Shown here: in pieces, positions 24,351 to 32,695 of the stretch
How positions within the stretch are numbered: the first letter of the stretch is position 1
Layout of the letters: every line of letters begins with the position of its first letter
Assembly (NCBI GenBank): GCA_023393525.1
Contig: JAEWKZ010000010.1
Location: 1-60,146, forward strand
Origin: Pseudomonadota bacterium
GTDB taxonomy: Bacteria; Desulfobacterota; Desulfovibrionia; Desulfovibrionales; Desulfomicrobiaceae
DNA length: 60,146 nucleotides
Direction: 5' to 3'
Translations under genes and position numbers: made by a program
The notes under the pieces: model-generated
Database searches by the model: none
What the model was told of the DNA's origin: nothing
Seen by the model: only the letters and a program-made list of their open reading frames with translations

Positions 24351-25778
24351 TCAAAAAACCTGTTTGCGCTTGGACGACGATTCTATGCCCAGCACCGCGC
24401 GGTATTTGGCCACTGTCCGGCGGGCGATGTTCACGTCCAGCTTTTCCTTGAGCACCGCGGCGATCTTTTCGTCGCTGTAGGGGTGCTTAGGGTCTTCCTC
24501 GCTGACCATTTTCTTGATGATGGCCTTGACCGACTCGGAGCCGACCTGGGTGCCGTCATCCATTTCCAGCGCGGAATTGAAGAAAAATTTCAGCTCCACG
24601 ATGCCGTGCGGCGTGGCCACGTACTTGTTCGTGGTGATCCGGCTGACCGTCGACTCGTGCATCTCGATGTCGTCGGCCACATCCTTGAGGATCAGCGGTT
24701 TGAGCTTGGTCACGCCGTGCTCGAAAAACCCTCGCTGAAACCTGACAATGCTTTCAACCACTTTATATAATGTTCTTTGCCTTTGGTGCAAGCTCTTCAT
24801 GAGCCACATGGCGGAACGCATCTTGTCGTGCAGATATTCCCGGTCCGGTCCTTTGACCGCGAGGTGCATGTCGTCCATGTAATAGGGGCTCAGCTGCAAC
24901 TTGGGCAGCCCGTCGTCGTTCATGACGATGACGAAATCCCCTTCGTATTCGTACACGAAAACGTCCGGGCTGACATAGACCGTGCTCTCGCTCCCGTAGC
25001 TCGCCCCGGGCATGGGGTCCAGGGACTGGATGATGTCCAGGTAGGCCTTCAGGTCTTCCATCTGGATCTTGAATTTGCGCAGGAGCGGCTTGTAACGGCG
25101 CTTCTCGATGTCTTCGAGATGTTCGTCAACCAGGGAAACGAGGATGGGATCGTCCTGGCCGAGCATTTCGAGCTGGATGAGCAGGCATTCCCTGGGCGAT
25201 CTGGCGGCCACGCCGACCGGATCGAACCGTTGCAGGCGCTGCAGCATGGATTCGACCAGGGACAGGGGAGAGAGCGTCTCGGAGGCGATGTCCTCGACGG
25301 AAGTCATCAGGTAGCCCTGGGAGTCGAGGTTGCCGATGATGGCCTCGCCGATCATCTCCTCTTCCTCGGTGATGTTGGACAGACACAGCTGCCACAAGAG
25401 GTGGCCGTCCAGCGATGGCTTGCCCGAGAGCCTGGCCTCGTAGGACATCATCTCTTCGAGGGCCTCGGTTTCCTTGAACTGCACCTGTTTGGCGGTGCTC
25501 GAAAAATCGCCGAGGTAGTTTTCCCAGTCCGCGTTGCGCATCAACTCGGCGTCTTCGTAGGAGACTTCGGGACGCGATTCCGCCGGGGCCTGGATTTCGT
25601 GCTCTTCGGAAACCTCCTTGACCCCTTCCTCAAGCATGGGGTTCTCGAGCAACTCCTGCTGAACGGCTTCGAGAAGCTCGAACCGGGAGAGCTGGAGCAG
25701 CTTGATCGCCTGCTGCAACTGGGGCGTCATGACCAGCTGTTGCGTCAGCTTGAGATTTTGTCGGAGTTCAAGGCCCAT
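24351..25778 (-). CDS. rpoN: RNA polymerase sigma-54 factor
   Basis: The 475-residue protein has all three sigma-54 regions: a Gln/Leu-rich activator-interacting start (TQQLVMTPQLQQAIKLLQLS), an acidic region II, the core-binding domain, the HTH, and the RpoN box ARRTVAKYR at residues 452-460 that reads the -24 element. It directs enhancer-dependent transcription. It stands between lptB and hpf, the usual proteobacterial position. No clear -24/-12 promoter was found elsewhere in the window. Confidence 0.97.
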   Translation of the reverse strand: MGLELRQNLKLTQQLVMTPQLQQAIKLLQLSRFELLEAVQQELLENPMLEEGVKEVSEEHEIQAPAESRPEVSYEDAELMRNADWENYLGDFSSTAKQVQFKETEALEEMMSYEARLSGKPSLDGHLLWQLCLSNITEEEEMIGEAIIGNLDSQGYLMTSVEDIASETLSPLSLVESMLQRLQRFDPVGVAARSPRECLLIQLEMLGQDDPILVSLVDEHLEDIEKRRYKPLLRKFKIQMEDLKAYLDIIQSLDPMPGASYGSESTVYVSPDVFVYEYEGDFVIVMNDDGLPKLQLSPYYMDDMHLAVKGPDREYLHDKMRSAMWLMKSLHQRQRTLYKVVESIVRFQRGFFEHGVTKLKPLILKDVADDIEMHESTVSRITTNKYVATPHGIVELKFFFNSALEMDDGTQVGSESVKAIIKKMVSEEDPKHPYSDEKIAAVLKEKLDVNIARRTVAKYRAVLGIESSSKRKQVF

Positions 25779-25883
25779 AGTGGATGTGGTTTCACCGTGT
25801 CAGAGGATTGCAGGCAACAAAACTACCCAGTAGCGAATCTGCCATAAAGCTTAGGCCCTGGCAATCCTTGGAAAATCGCGCTG

Positions 25884-26606
25884 CTAAAGGCTGAAGCCCT
25901 CGCCGAGATACACCTTGCGGGCGTCGGGGTCGGCCACGATCTCTTCCGGGCTGCCGTTCAGGATGATCTGTCCATCGTAGACCAGGTAGGCCCGATCGCA
26001 GATTTGCAGCGTTTCGCGAACATTGTGGTCGGAGATGAGCACGCCGATGCCCTTGTCGCGCAACCCTTCGATTATGGCCTGGATGTCGTCCACGGCCAGG
26101 GGATCTATGCCGGCGAAGGGTTCGTCCAGCAGAATGAATTTCGGATTCTGGATCAATGCGCGGGCGATTTCAAGTCTGCGCCGTTCTCCGCCGGACAGGT
26201 AGGCGGCCAGCTGCTCCGAAAGGCGCGTGATGCCCAGTTCGTCCAGGAGCCTGTCCGCCGTGCGTTTCTGCTCGTCCCGGGACAAGCCGGAGTATTCGAG
26301 GATCAGTTGCAGGTTCTGGCGCACGGTCAATTTGCGGAAGATGGAACTTTCCTGCGGCAGATAGCTCATGCCCGCCCGGGCCCGTCGGTGCAGGGGCCAG
26401 TGGGTGATGTCCAGCCCGTCCAGGTGGACGTTTCCCCGGGTGGGCTTCACAATGCCGGCCAGCATGTAGAAGGTGGTCGTCTTGCCCGCTCCGTTGGGCC
26501 CGAGCACGCCGACCACCTCGCCCTGGCGCACGTCGAGATCGATGTCGCGCACGACATCCCTGGCCCCGTAGCGCTTGGCCAGATTCTGGCCGGTCAGGAT
26601 GGTCAC
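25884..26606 (-). CDS. lptB: LPS export ABC transporter ATPase
   Basis: This 240-residue ABC ATPase has Walker A GPNGAGKT at residues 36-43, the signature YLSGGERRRLEIARAL near 136, and Walker B FILLDEPFAGIDPLA near 158. It powers LptFG extraction of LPS from the inner membrane and its transfer along the Lpt bridge. Its start overlaps the lptA stop by 4 nt. lptFG, lptD and lptE are not in the window. Confidence 0.96.
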   Translation of the reverse strand: MTILTGQNLAKRYGARDVVRDIDLDVRQGEVVGVLGPNGAGKTTTFYMLAGIVKPTRGNVHLDGLDITHWPLHRRARAGMSYLPQESSIFRKLTVRQNLQLILEYSGLSRDEQKRTADRLLDELGITRLSEQLAAYLSGGERRRLEIARALIQNPKFILLDEPFAGIDPLAVDDIQAIIEGLRDKGIGVLISDHNVRETLQICDRAYLVYDGQIILNGSPEEIVADPDARKVYLGEGFSL

Positions 26607-27115
26607 TGGCCGAGCCCCTTGACGTCGCCCTTGGTGTTGAAAATGGCTTCGACCCGTCCTTTTCCGCCCAGAACTTCGCTGCGGTTCTCCTTGATGTAGA
26701 GCTTGATGACCTCGCCCTGGATCTTGTTCGCGCCCTCCATGAGCACGGGGTTGTCCTCCATGGTCAGAAGGTCCTTGTCCGCCTCGTAGGTGGCCTTGCC
26801 GCAGGTGCCGGTGCGGCCCTTGTCCGCCTTGATGCGCACGTTGCCCTGGGCGATGATCTTCTTGATGGAGCCCTGTTCGTCGACCACGCCCTGGGTCGCG
26901 TTATCGGCTCCCTCTTTTTTTTCCAGGAGCACGGTCAGCGTGTTCGACCACAGTTCGATATCCTGGCGGATGACGTATACCGACCCCTTGAAGACCACCT
27001 GATCCCCTTTCTGGGTGTAGGTCATGGTGTCGGAAGTGATTTTGACCGGCACATCCTGGGCGGCCCAGACCGGGGCGGCGCAGAGGAGGAAGAGGAAAAG
27101 GATGAATGAACGCAT
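26603..27115 (-). CDS. lptA: LPS periplasmic bridge protein LptA
   Basis: A cleavable signal peptide (MRSFILFLFLLCAAPVWA) leads into the OstA-like beta-jellyroll (DVPVKITSDTMTYTQKGDQV). The length is 170 aa. LptA monomers link LptC to LptD and carry LPS across the periplasm. It lies between lptC and lptB, in the conserved order, 14 bp after lptC and overlapping lptB. Confidence 0.93.
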   Translation of the reverse strand: MRSFILFLFLLCAAPVWAAQDVPVKITSDTMTYTQKGDQVVFKGSVYVIRQDIELWSNTLTVLLEKKEGADNATQGVVDEQGSIKKIIAQGNVRIKADKGRTGTCGKATYEADKDLLTMEDNPVLMEGANKIQGEVIKLYIKENRSEVLGGKGRVEAIFNTKGDVKGLGQ

Positions 27116-27129
27116 TGATAACCCGCTTG

Positions 27130-27666
27130 TCAGTTCATGATGACCTGGACGTTGCCTTGGGCCAGGAAGTCCCCGGTGTCCAGAAAATATGTCAGGGTGT
27201 CCGACCGGCCCCGCATGGACTCGCCGGTCAGGTCGACCGTGCCGCCAAGCACAAGAGTACGGTCCCGCCCGGCATAGTCAAGAGTCTGGGACCGCATGAC
27301 GTACTGGCCCTGGGTGCCGTGGACTCCGTCCCACATCCTGGCCCGGTCCTCCTTTTGCCAGACCTGGCCCCTGGGCGCCCGGACCTGGAGCGGTTCGCCG
27401 CCCTCCTCCCCCCAGTAGACGATGACCGGATCGGTCAGGGTCAGCTCGTCGCCGCTTTCAGCGTAGTCGGCGCCCGTGGCGTTCAGATTCCAGAGTTTCT
27501 TGCCGTCCTTGCCCTGGCTTAAGGTGACGCCCTTGAGGCTCAGGTCCACGTCCAGATTGTTGACCGAAAGATCGTCCAGTCGATCCGGCCAGAGCAGCTG
27601 CTTGCCGAGCAGCGCAAGGCCAACCAGGACGGCGAGGGCTAGAAGCCCGAGCAGGGCCCGCTTCAT
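27130..27666 (-). CDS. lptC: LPS export inner-membrane protein LptC
   Basis: A single N-terminal membrane segment (ALLGLLALAVLVGLALLG) is followed by an OstA-fold periplasmic domain (LDVDLSLKGVTLSQGKDGKK). I take the ATG at 27666, which overlaps the kdsC stop by 4 nt, over the ATG at 27687, giving 178 aa. LptC accepts LPS from LptBFG and hands it to LptA. Confidence 0.9.
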   Translation of the reverse strand: MKRALLGLLALAVLVGLALLGKQLLWPDRLDDLSVNNLDVDLSLKGVTLSQGKDGKKLWNLNATGADYAESGDELTLTDPVIVYWGEEGGEPLQVRAPRGQVWQKEDRARMWDGVHGTQGQYVMRSQTLDYAGRDRTLVLGGTVDLTGESMRGRSDTLTYFLDTGDFLAQGNVQVIMN

Positions 27667-28187
27667 TCGCGCAACCACTCCTGCCACAGCGTGTCGAGCT
27701 TGCCCTGTGCGCGCAGCACGAAATCGATGGCCTCGCGCACCGCGCCCTGCCCGCCTGCTGATCTGGTGGTCCAGGCCGCGAGCTTGAGGATCTCGGGCCG
27801 GGCGTTGGGCACGGCGATGGGCAGTCCGACCAGGGACATGGGCGCGGCATCGACCCAGTCGTCGCCGACATAGGCCATGTGCGCAAGGGGAATGCCGGTC
27901 TGATCTGAAATGCCGCGCAGGATCGGGGCCTTGCGGTGGTGGCCGGGATGGTAGTGGGTGATGCCAAGCTCGGTGACCCGGCGGCGCACGGCAGGAGAGT
28001 CCAGTCCGGTGATGACCGCGAATTCCAGCCCCGCCTGGGGGGCCATCTTGATGGCCAGCCCGTCCTGGACGTTGAAGCGCTTCAGCACGCAGCCCGACTC
28101 GTCATAATAGAGGCCGCCGTCGGTCAGCACCCCGTCCACGTCCAGAATCATGAGGCGAACGTCCCGGGCGAGGCGCTCAGCATTCAT
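27663..28187 (-). CDS. kdsC: 3-deoxy-manno-octulosonate-8-phosphatase
   Basis: This small HAD phosphatase of 174 aa without a cap domain has the nucleophile motif LMILDVDGVLTDG near the N terminus, FAVITGLDSPAV with the motif II Thr, and AYVGDDWVDAAPM as motif IV. It dephosphorylates Kdo-8-phosphate, the step between KdsA and KdsB. It overlaps kdsA by 11 nt and lptC by 4 nt. Confidence 0.95.
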   Translation of the reverse strand: MNAERLARDVRLMILDVDGVLTDGGLYYDESGCVLKRFNVQDGLAIKMAPQAGLEFAVITGLDSPAVRRRVTELGITHYHPGHHRKAPILRGISDQTGIPLAHMAYVGDDWVDAAPMSLVGLPIAVPNARPEILKLAAWTTRSAGGQGAVREAIDFVLRAQGKLDTLWQEWLRE

Positions 28188-28983
28188 TGGGGATGCTCCA
28201 GATGGCGGCCAGCTCCGAAAGCAGGGTGCGGGCCTTGGCCAGGGGCCAGGAATTGGGGCCGTCGCACAGGGCCTTGTCCGGGTCCGGATGGATTTCCATG
28301 AACAGCCCCTGACAGCCGCAGGCCACGGCGGCCCGGGCCAGGGGCGGCACGAATTCGCGTTGGCCGCCTGAGGACGAGCCCTGCCCGCCGGGCAGCTGCA
28401 CCGAATGGGTGGCGTCGAAGATCACGGGGCAGCCGAACTGCTTCATGATGACCAGGGACCGGAAATCTACGACCAGGTTGTTGTAGCCGAACATGGAGCC
28501 GCGCTCGGTCAGCCAGATGCGGTCGAAGCCTTCGGAGCGGATCTTTTCCACCGGCCCCTGCATGTCCCAGGGGGCCATGAACTGGCCCTTCTTGATGTTC
28601 ACGATGCGCTCGGTGCGCGCGGCGGCGAGCAGGAGATCGGTCTGGCGGCAAAGGAAGGCCGGGATCTGCAGCACGTCGGCCACCTCGGCCACCAGGGAGG
28701 CCTGGCGCGGCTCGTGGATGTCCGTGATCACGGGCAGGCCGGTGCGGCTCTTGATCTGGGCCAGCCAATCGAGGCCCATGTCCAGCCCAGGGCCCCGGAA
28801 GCTCGCCCCGGCCGTGCGGTTGGCCTTGTCGTAGGAGCTCTTGAAGATGAGCGGCAGGTTCAGGTCGCGGGCGATGGCCTGGAGTTCCACGGCCACGGTC
28901 ATGGCCAGGTCCAGGCTTTCGAGCACGCAGGGACCGGCGATGAGGAAGGGGCGTCCGGCGACCAGGGTGGAACAGTCGATCAT
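28177..28983 (-). CDS. kdsA: 3-deoxy-manno-octulosonate-8-phosphate synthase
   Basis: This DAHP-synthase-superfamily enzyme of 268 aa condenses arabinose-5-phosphate with phosphoenolpyruvate. Recognisable segments are FLIAGPCVLES, FKSSYDKANR with the catalytic Lys/Asn, TDIHEP, and IFDATHSVQLPGGQG. The active-site DATHS and Cys-containing IPAFLCRQTD segments are intact. It begins 6 bp after the pyrG stop in the same operon and overlaps kdsC. Confidence 0.96.
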   Translation of the reverse strand: MIDCSTLVAGRPFLIAGPCVLESLDLAMTVAVELQAIARDLNLPLIFKSSYDKANRTAGASFRGPGLDMGLDWLAQIKSRTGLPVITDIHEPRQASLVAEVADVLQIPAFLCRQTDLLLAAARTERIVNIKKGQFMAPWDMQGPVEKIRSEGFDRIWLTERGSMFGYNNLVVDFRSLVIMKQFGCPVIFDATHSVQLPGGQGSSSGGQREFVPPLARAAVACGCQGLFMEIHPDPDKALCDGPNSWPLAKARTLLSELAAIWSIPNEC

Positions 28984-28989
28984 GGCATT

Positions 28990-30630
28990 CTACTCGGGCT
29001 TCTTGTTGGCCACGGCCGCGCGAATGAATTCGCGGAACAGCGGGTGCGGCTGCATGGGCGTGGAGGTGAATTCGGGGTGGAACTGGCAGCCCAGGAACCA
29101 CGGATGATCCTTGATCTCCACGATCTCGACCAGACTCTTGTCCGGGGACAGGCCGCTGATGGTCAGACCGGCATCCTCGAAGCGGCTCTGGTAGGAGCTG
29201 TTGAATTCGTAGCGGTGGCGGTGGCGCTCGGAAACCTCGACGGCATTGTAGGCTTCGAAGGCGCGGGTGTCTTTTTCGATGACGCAGGGGTAGGCGCCAA
29301 GACGCATGGTCCCGCCCTTTTCACTGGTCATGTCGCGGCGTTGCACGCATTTCTTGCGAAAATCGAACCATTCCTTCATCAGATAGATGACCGGGTCCGG
29401 CGTGGTCAGGTCGAATTCCTCGGAATTGGCCTTGGTCAGGCCCATGACGTTTCGGGCGTATTCGATGACCGCGCACTGCATGCCGAGGCAGATGCCGAAG
29501 AAGGGGATGTTGTTTTCGCGGGCGTGGGTGATGGCCGCGATCTTGCCCTCCACGCCGCGAATGCCGAAGCCGCCGGGAACGAGGATGCCGTCGGCGGAAG
29601 CGAGCATGGCCGCCACATTCTCGGACGTGATCTCTTCGGAATTGACGTACAGGAAGCGGATGGCCGCGTGGTTGGCCACGCCGCCGTGGGTCAGGGCCTC
29701 GTGCAGGCTCTTGTAGGCTTCCTTCAAATCCACATACTTGCCGACAATGGCGATGGTCACTTCGGTTCTGGGATGGTGCAGATTGTGGACGAGATCCTTC
29801 CACTGTTGCAGGTCCGGATTCTTGGCGGCCAGGCGCAGGAGGATGGCGATTTTCTGATCCACGCCCTCGTTGTAGAGGGTCAGGGGCAGTTCATAGATAT
29901 GATTGACGTCCACGGCCGTGAACACCGCGTCGGGGTCCACATTGCAGAACAGGGCGATCTTGCGCTTGATGTCCTCTCCCAGGTCCACCTCGGAACGGCA
30001 GAGGATGATGTCCGGCTGGATGCCCAGGCTGCGCAGTTCCTTGACGGAATGCTGGGTGGGCTTGGTTTTGAGCTCGCCTGCGGTCTTGATGTAGGGCACC
30101 AGCGTCAGATGGATGTAGAGGACGTTGTCCTTGCCCAGGTCCGCGCGCAGCTGGCGGATGGCTTCCAGGAAGGGCAGCCCCTCGATGTCGCCCACCGTGC
30201 CGCCGATTTCGACCAGGGTCACGTCCAGGTCGTCGCTGGCCAGGCTGAGGATGGAGGATTTGATCTCGTCGGTGATGTGCGGGATGACCTGCACCGTGCC
30301 GCCGAGGTAGTCGCCGCGGCGCTCCTTGGTGATGACGGTGTTGTAGATGCGCCCGGACGTGTAGTTGTTGCGCTGGCTCAAATGGGTGCCAAGGTAGCGC
30401 TCGTAGTGGCCCAGGTCCAGATCGGTCTCGGCTCCGTCGTCGGTGACGTAGACTTCGCCGTGCTGGAAGGGGTTCATGGTGCCGGGATCGACGTTGATGT
30501 ACGGGTCCAGCTTCTGGATGGAAACCCGAAGCCCCCGCGCCTTCAACAGAGCCGCGATGGATGCGGCGGCCAGTCCTTTACCCAGAGAGGACAATACCCC
30601 GCCGGTCACGAATATGAATTTGGTGTTCAT
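28990..30630 (-). CDS. pyrG: CTP synthase
   Basis: CTP synthase makes CTP from UTP, ATP and glutamine. The N-terminal synthetase domain starts KFIFVTGGVLSSLGKG, with ALLKARGL and KLDPYINVDPGTMNPF. The C-terminal class I amidotransferase has FGICLGMQCAV with the catalytic Cys and HPEFTSTP with the catalytic His. The frame is open to 30756, but ATG 30630, with GAGG five bases before, is the family start (546 aa). CTP feeds KdsB, which fits the Kdo genes downstream. It is the first gene of the long minus-strand operon. Confidence 0.97.
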   Translation of the reverse strand: MNTKFIFVTGGVLSSLGKGLAAASIAALLKARGLRVSIQKLDPYINVDPGTMNPFQHGEVYVTDDGAETDLDLGHYERYLGTHLSQRNNYTSGRIYNTVITKERRGDYLGGTVQVIPHITDEIKSSILSLASDDLDVTLVEIGGTVGDIEGLPFLEAIRQLRADLGKDNVLYIHLTLVPYIKTAGELKTKPTQHSVKELRSLGIQPDIILCRSEVDLGEDIKRKIALFCNVDPDAVFTAVDVNHIYELPLTLYNEGVDQKIAILLRLAAKNPDLQQWKDLVHNLHHPRTEVTIAIVGKYVDLKEAYKSLHEALTHGGVANHAAIRFLYVNSEEITSENVAAMLASADGILVPGGFGIRGVEGKIAAITHARENNIPFFGICLGMQCAVIEYARNVMGLTKANSEEFDLTTPDPVIYLMKEWFDFRKKCVQRRDMTSEKGGTMRLGAYPCVIEKDTRAFEAYNAVEVSERHRHRYEFNSSYQSRFEDAGLTISGLSPDKSLVEIVEIKDHPWFLGCQFHPEFTSTPMQPHPLFREFIRAAVANKKPE

Positions 30631-30949
30631 CGCTGCCTCGCTCACCTGAAAAGTTCTTTGGCCCGGATCGCGCGTGTCGCGGTCAGGCATGGTCCACAAA
30701 ACAAATGGGCCACCTGTCGGCAGCCCGAAGTTCGACATCCGTATGTCCGCCGGCACATTTGGCAGCGGACTCCCGGCTTGTCAAGCGGCCCTGGTGTCCT
30801 GCAAACATCCGGGCTTCAATAGCAGAAACAACGCGGAGTGCAAACAGTCCGAAAGGCCGATTTTCGGGCTTGCGCCGGTTTTGCTTGGCCTGTAATGGGC
30901 GTGGGTACGTTATAAAACAGCACGGCTGCGGCCGATTTTCGGAGGAACG
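30631..30949. promoter_or_regulatory. Divergent intergenic region between pyrG and purQ
   Basis: This 319-bp space must hold the promoters of the pyrG operon (leftward) and of purQ (rightward). On the plus strand a TTATAA at about 30909 could serve as a -10, and purQ has a strong GGAGG six bases before its ATG. I see no convincing riboswitch, terminator or small gene. Confidence 0.4.
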
Positions 30950-31759
30950 ATGGCTCAGGTCAAGACATTGGTAATCACCGGCTACGGGACGAATTGCGAG
31001 CGGGAATGCGCCTTTGCGGCGGATCAGGCCGGCTCGGACCAGACCACCATCGTCTATTTTTCCGATCTGACGGCGGACAAGGTCTCCCTGGCCGATTACA
31101 ACTTTCTGATCCTGCCCGGCGGGTTTCTCGACGGCGACGATCTCGGATCGGCCCAGGCGGCGGCCCTGCGCTGGCGGCACATGAAGACCGCGAGCGGCAA
31201 ATCGCTGATGGAAGAACTCAAGCGCTTCCTCGACGCCGGAGGCCTCATTCTGGGCATCTGCAACGGCTTTCAGCTGCTGGTCAAGCTGGGTCTGCTGCCC
31301 GCGCTGGACGGGGCCTATTTCACCCGCCAGGTCTCTTTGAGCCACAATGATTCGGCCAAGTACGAGGACCGCTGGGTAACGCTCAAGATCAACGCGGATT
31401 CTCCCTGCGTGTTCACCAAGGGCCTCGACTACCTCTACATCCCCGTGCGTCACGGCGAGGGCAAGCTCGTGCCAGGCGACGAGACGACCTTGCAGCGCCT
31501 GCGGGAACAGAATCTCATCGCCCTGCAGTACGTGGACCCTCAGACCAAGGACGTGACCCAGGAATACCCGGCCAACCCCAACGGCTCACCCTTGGGCATC
31601 GCCGGCCTGACCGACCCTTCAGGCCGGATTCTGGGACTGATGCCGCATCCGGAGGCTTACAACCACCCGACCAACCACCCGCGCTGGACCAGGGGGGAGA
31701 CATCCACTCTGGGTACGGCGCTTTTGAAAGGCGGGATCGAGTATCTGAAGGCCAGATAG
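30950..31759 (+). CDS. purQ: Phosphoribosylformylglycinamidine synthase, glutaminase subunit
   Basis: This 269-residue class I glutamine amidotransferase has VITGYGTNCERE at the N terminus, LPGGFLDGDDL, the nucleophile segment GICNGFQLLV near residue 101, and a MPHPEAYNHP catalytic His. This matches the longer PurQ type, which supplies ammonia to PurL for FGAM synthesis in purine biosynthesis. It has its own strong RBS and is followed 14 bp later by tadA. PurL is not in the window. Confidence 0.88.
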   Translation: MAQVKTLVITGYGTNCERECAFAADQAGSDQTTIVYFSDLTADKVSLADYNFLILPGGFLDGDDLGSAQAAALRWRHMKTASGKSLMEELKRFLDAGGLILGICNGFQLLVKLGLLPALDGAYFTRQVSLSHNDSAKYEDRWVTLKINADSPCVFTKGLDYLYIPVRHGEGKLVPGDETTLQRLREQNLIALQYVDPQTKDVTQEYPANPNGSPLGIAGLTDPSGRILGLMPHPEAYNHPTNHPRWTRGETSTLGTALLKGGIEYLKAR

Positions 31760-31773
31760 GGCGGTTTTGAAAC

Positions 31774-32346
31774 GTGTCCAAAGAGGATGCAAAGATCATT
31801 GACAGCGGCCCCGTGACTTTCTACTGTGCGCCTTCCCCGACGCCGGGCCCCGAGGACCTTCTGATCTGGGAGCCCTTCATGCGCGAGGCCCTGCGACTTG
31901 CGGATCTGGCGGAAGGACGGGGGGATGTGCCGGTGGGCGCGGTGGTGGTGGACGGAAGCGGCCGCGTCCTGGGCCGGGGCGAGAACCGGACCATCTTTGA
32001 CAACGACCCCACGGCCCACGCCGAAATCCTGGCCCTGCGCGAAGCCGGGGCGCAGGGCGGCAACCACCGCCTGACCGATGCGGTCCTGGTGGTCACCCTG
32101 GAGCCCTGCATCATGTGCCTGGGCGCGGTCATCCAGGCCAGATTGGCCGGGGTCGTCTACGCGGCCAAGGATCCCAAGGCCGGATGCCTGGTCAGCCGCA
32201 TGAGCGGCACCGAGCTGCCCTGGAGCAACCACCATTTCTGGAGTCTGGGCGGGGTGCTGGAACAGGAATGCGGCGCGAAACTGAGCGGTTTTTTCCAGAA
32301 ACGCCGCCAGGAAAAGAAAATTTCAAAAAACCTCGCGGAGAGGTAG
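31774..32346 (+). CDS. tadA: tRNA-specific adenosine deaminase
   Basis: This cytidine-deaminase-fold enzyme has the zinc-binding HAE motif in DPTAHAEILALREA and PCIMC in LEPCIMCLGAVIQA, which define TadA. It makes inosine at tRNA-Arg position 34. I keep the GTG at 31774 (190 aa), though about 30 N-terminal residues precede the usual domain start and a later GTG or ATG is possible. Its last ten bases overlap the tRNA-Ser gene, so its stop codon lies inside the tRNA acceptor/D-arm junction. Confidence 0.92.
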   Translation: MSKEDAKIIDSGPVTFYCAPSPTPGPEDLLIWEPFMREALRLADLAEGRGDVPVGAVVVDGSGRVLGRGENRTIFDNDPTAHAEILALREAGAQGGNHRLTDAVLVVTLEPCIMCLGAVIQARLAGVVYAAKDPKAGCLVSRMSGTELPWSNHHFWSLGGVLEQECGAKLSGFFQKRRQEKKISKNLAER

Positions 32347-32432
32347 CGAAGTCCGGCCGTAACGCGCTCGACTCGAAATCGAGTTACCGGCTAATCACCG
32401 GTACGTGGGTTCGAATCCCACCCTCTCCGCCA
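32337..32432 (+). tRNA. tRNA-Ser, anticodon CGA
   Basis: GGAGAGG at 32337 pairs with CCTCTCC before G and an encoded CCA at 32430-32432. The anticodon stem CTCGA/TCGAG encloses the loop CTCGAAA, giving anticodon CGA (codon UCG). A long variable arm (ACCGGC...ACCGGT) and T-arm GTGGG-TTCGAAT-CCCAC complete a class II tRNA-Ser. Its 3' end is the integration site of the element that follows, and the gene is left intact by integration. Confidence 0.95.
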
Positions 32433-32435
32433 TTT
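32419..32435 (+). other. attL core, end of tRNA-Ser
   Basis: CACCCTCTCCGCCATTT includes the 3' acceptor end and CCA of tRNA-Ser and recurs exactly at 48980-48996. The integrase gene lies 260 bp inside this end, the usual layout for tRNA-targeted tyrosine recombinases. Confidence 0.9.
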
Positions 32436-32448
32436 CATATTCCAGAGC

Positions 32449-32487
32449 AAACCCCGGCTTTCCTAAATCCAAGGAAAACCGGGGTTT
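32449..32487 (+). terminator. Element-borne terminator behind tRNA-Ser
   Basis: AAACCCCGGCTTTCCT pairs with AGGAAAACCGGGGTTT (stem of about 15 bp, short loop) and is followed by a T-containing stretch. It lies 17 bp after the tRNA, just inside the element, and would end the tadA/tRNA transcript in place of the host terminator now stranded beyond attR. Confidence 0.75.
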
Positions 32488-32545
32488 ATTCGTTTTGTTG
32501 GGTTCACTTTGTTTTACTCCATTTCGTTGCAATCCAAATTTTAGT

Positions 32546-32657
32546 GGGGCAACGATCAGGGCAACCAGTTTTTCGGCGGTCTTTATCGCCGGGAAGTTGC
32601 CCCTAGGGACGTGGGTTCACCAATCCCATACATTTTGAGCCAATTGGACGGGGCAAC
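32546..32657 (+). promoter_or_regulatory. Candidate integrase/excisionase arm sites
   Basis: The octamer GGGGCAAC occurs at 32546-32553 and 32650-32657 and inverted at 32596-32603, with a 7/8 match near 32558. The same octamer appears at 48910-48917, near attR. Clusters of short repeats inside both ends are typical of integrase arm-type sites. Function is inferred from position and repetition only. Confidence 0.5.
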
Positions 32658-32695
32658 TTGGTCTTAAAGCCGAACGCAACCATGGAGGTTTTGCG

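Noticed and set aside
28405..30822. 805-residue plus-strand open frame
   Set aside because: It lies antisense to kdsA and pyrG, whose motifs are unmistakable. Long antisense frames are common in GC-rich codon-biased genes, and this one has no recognisable domain or RBS.
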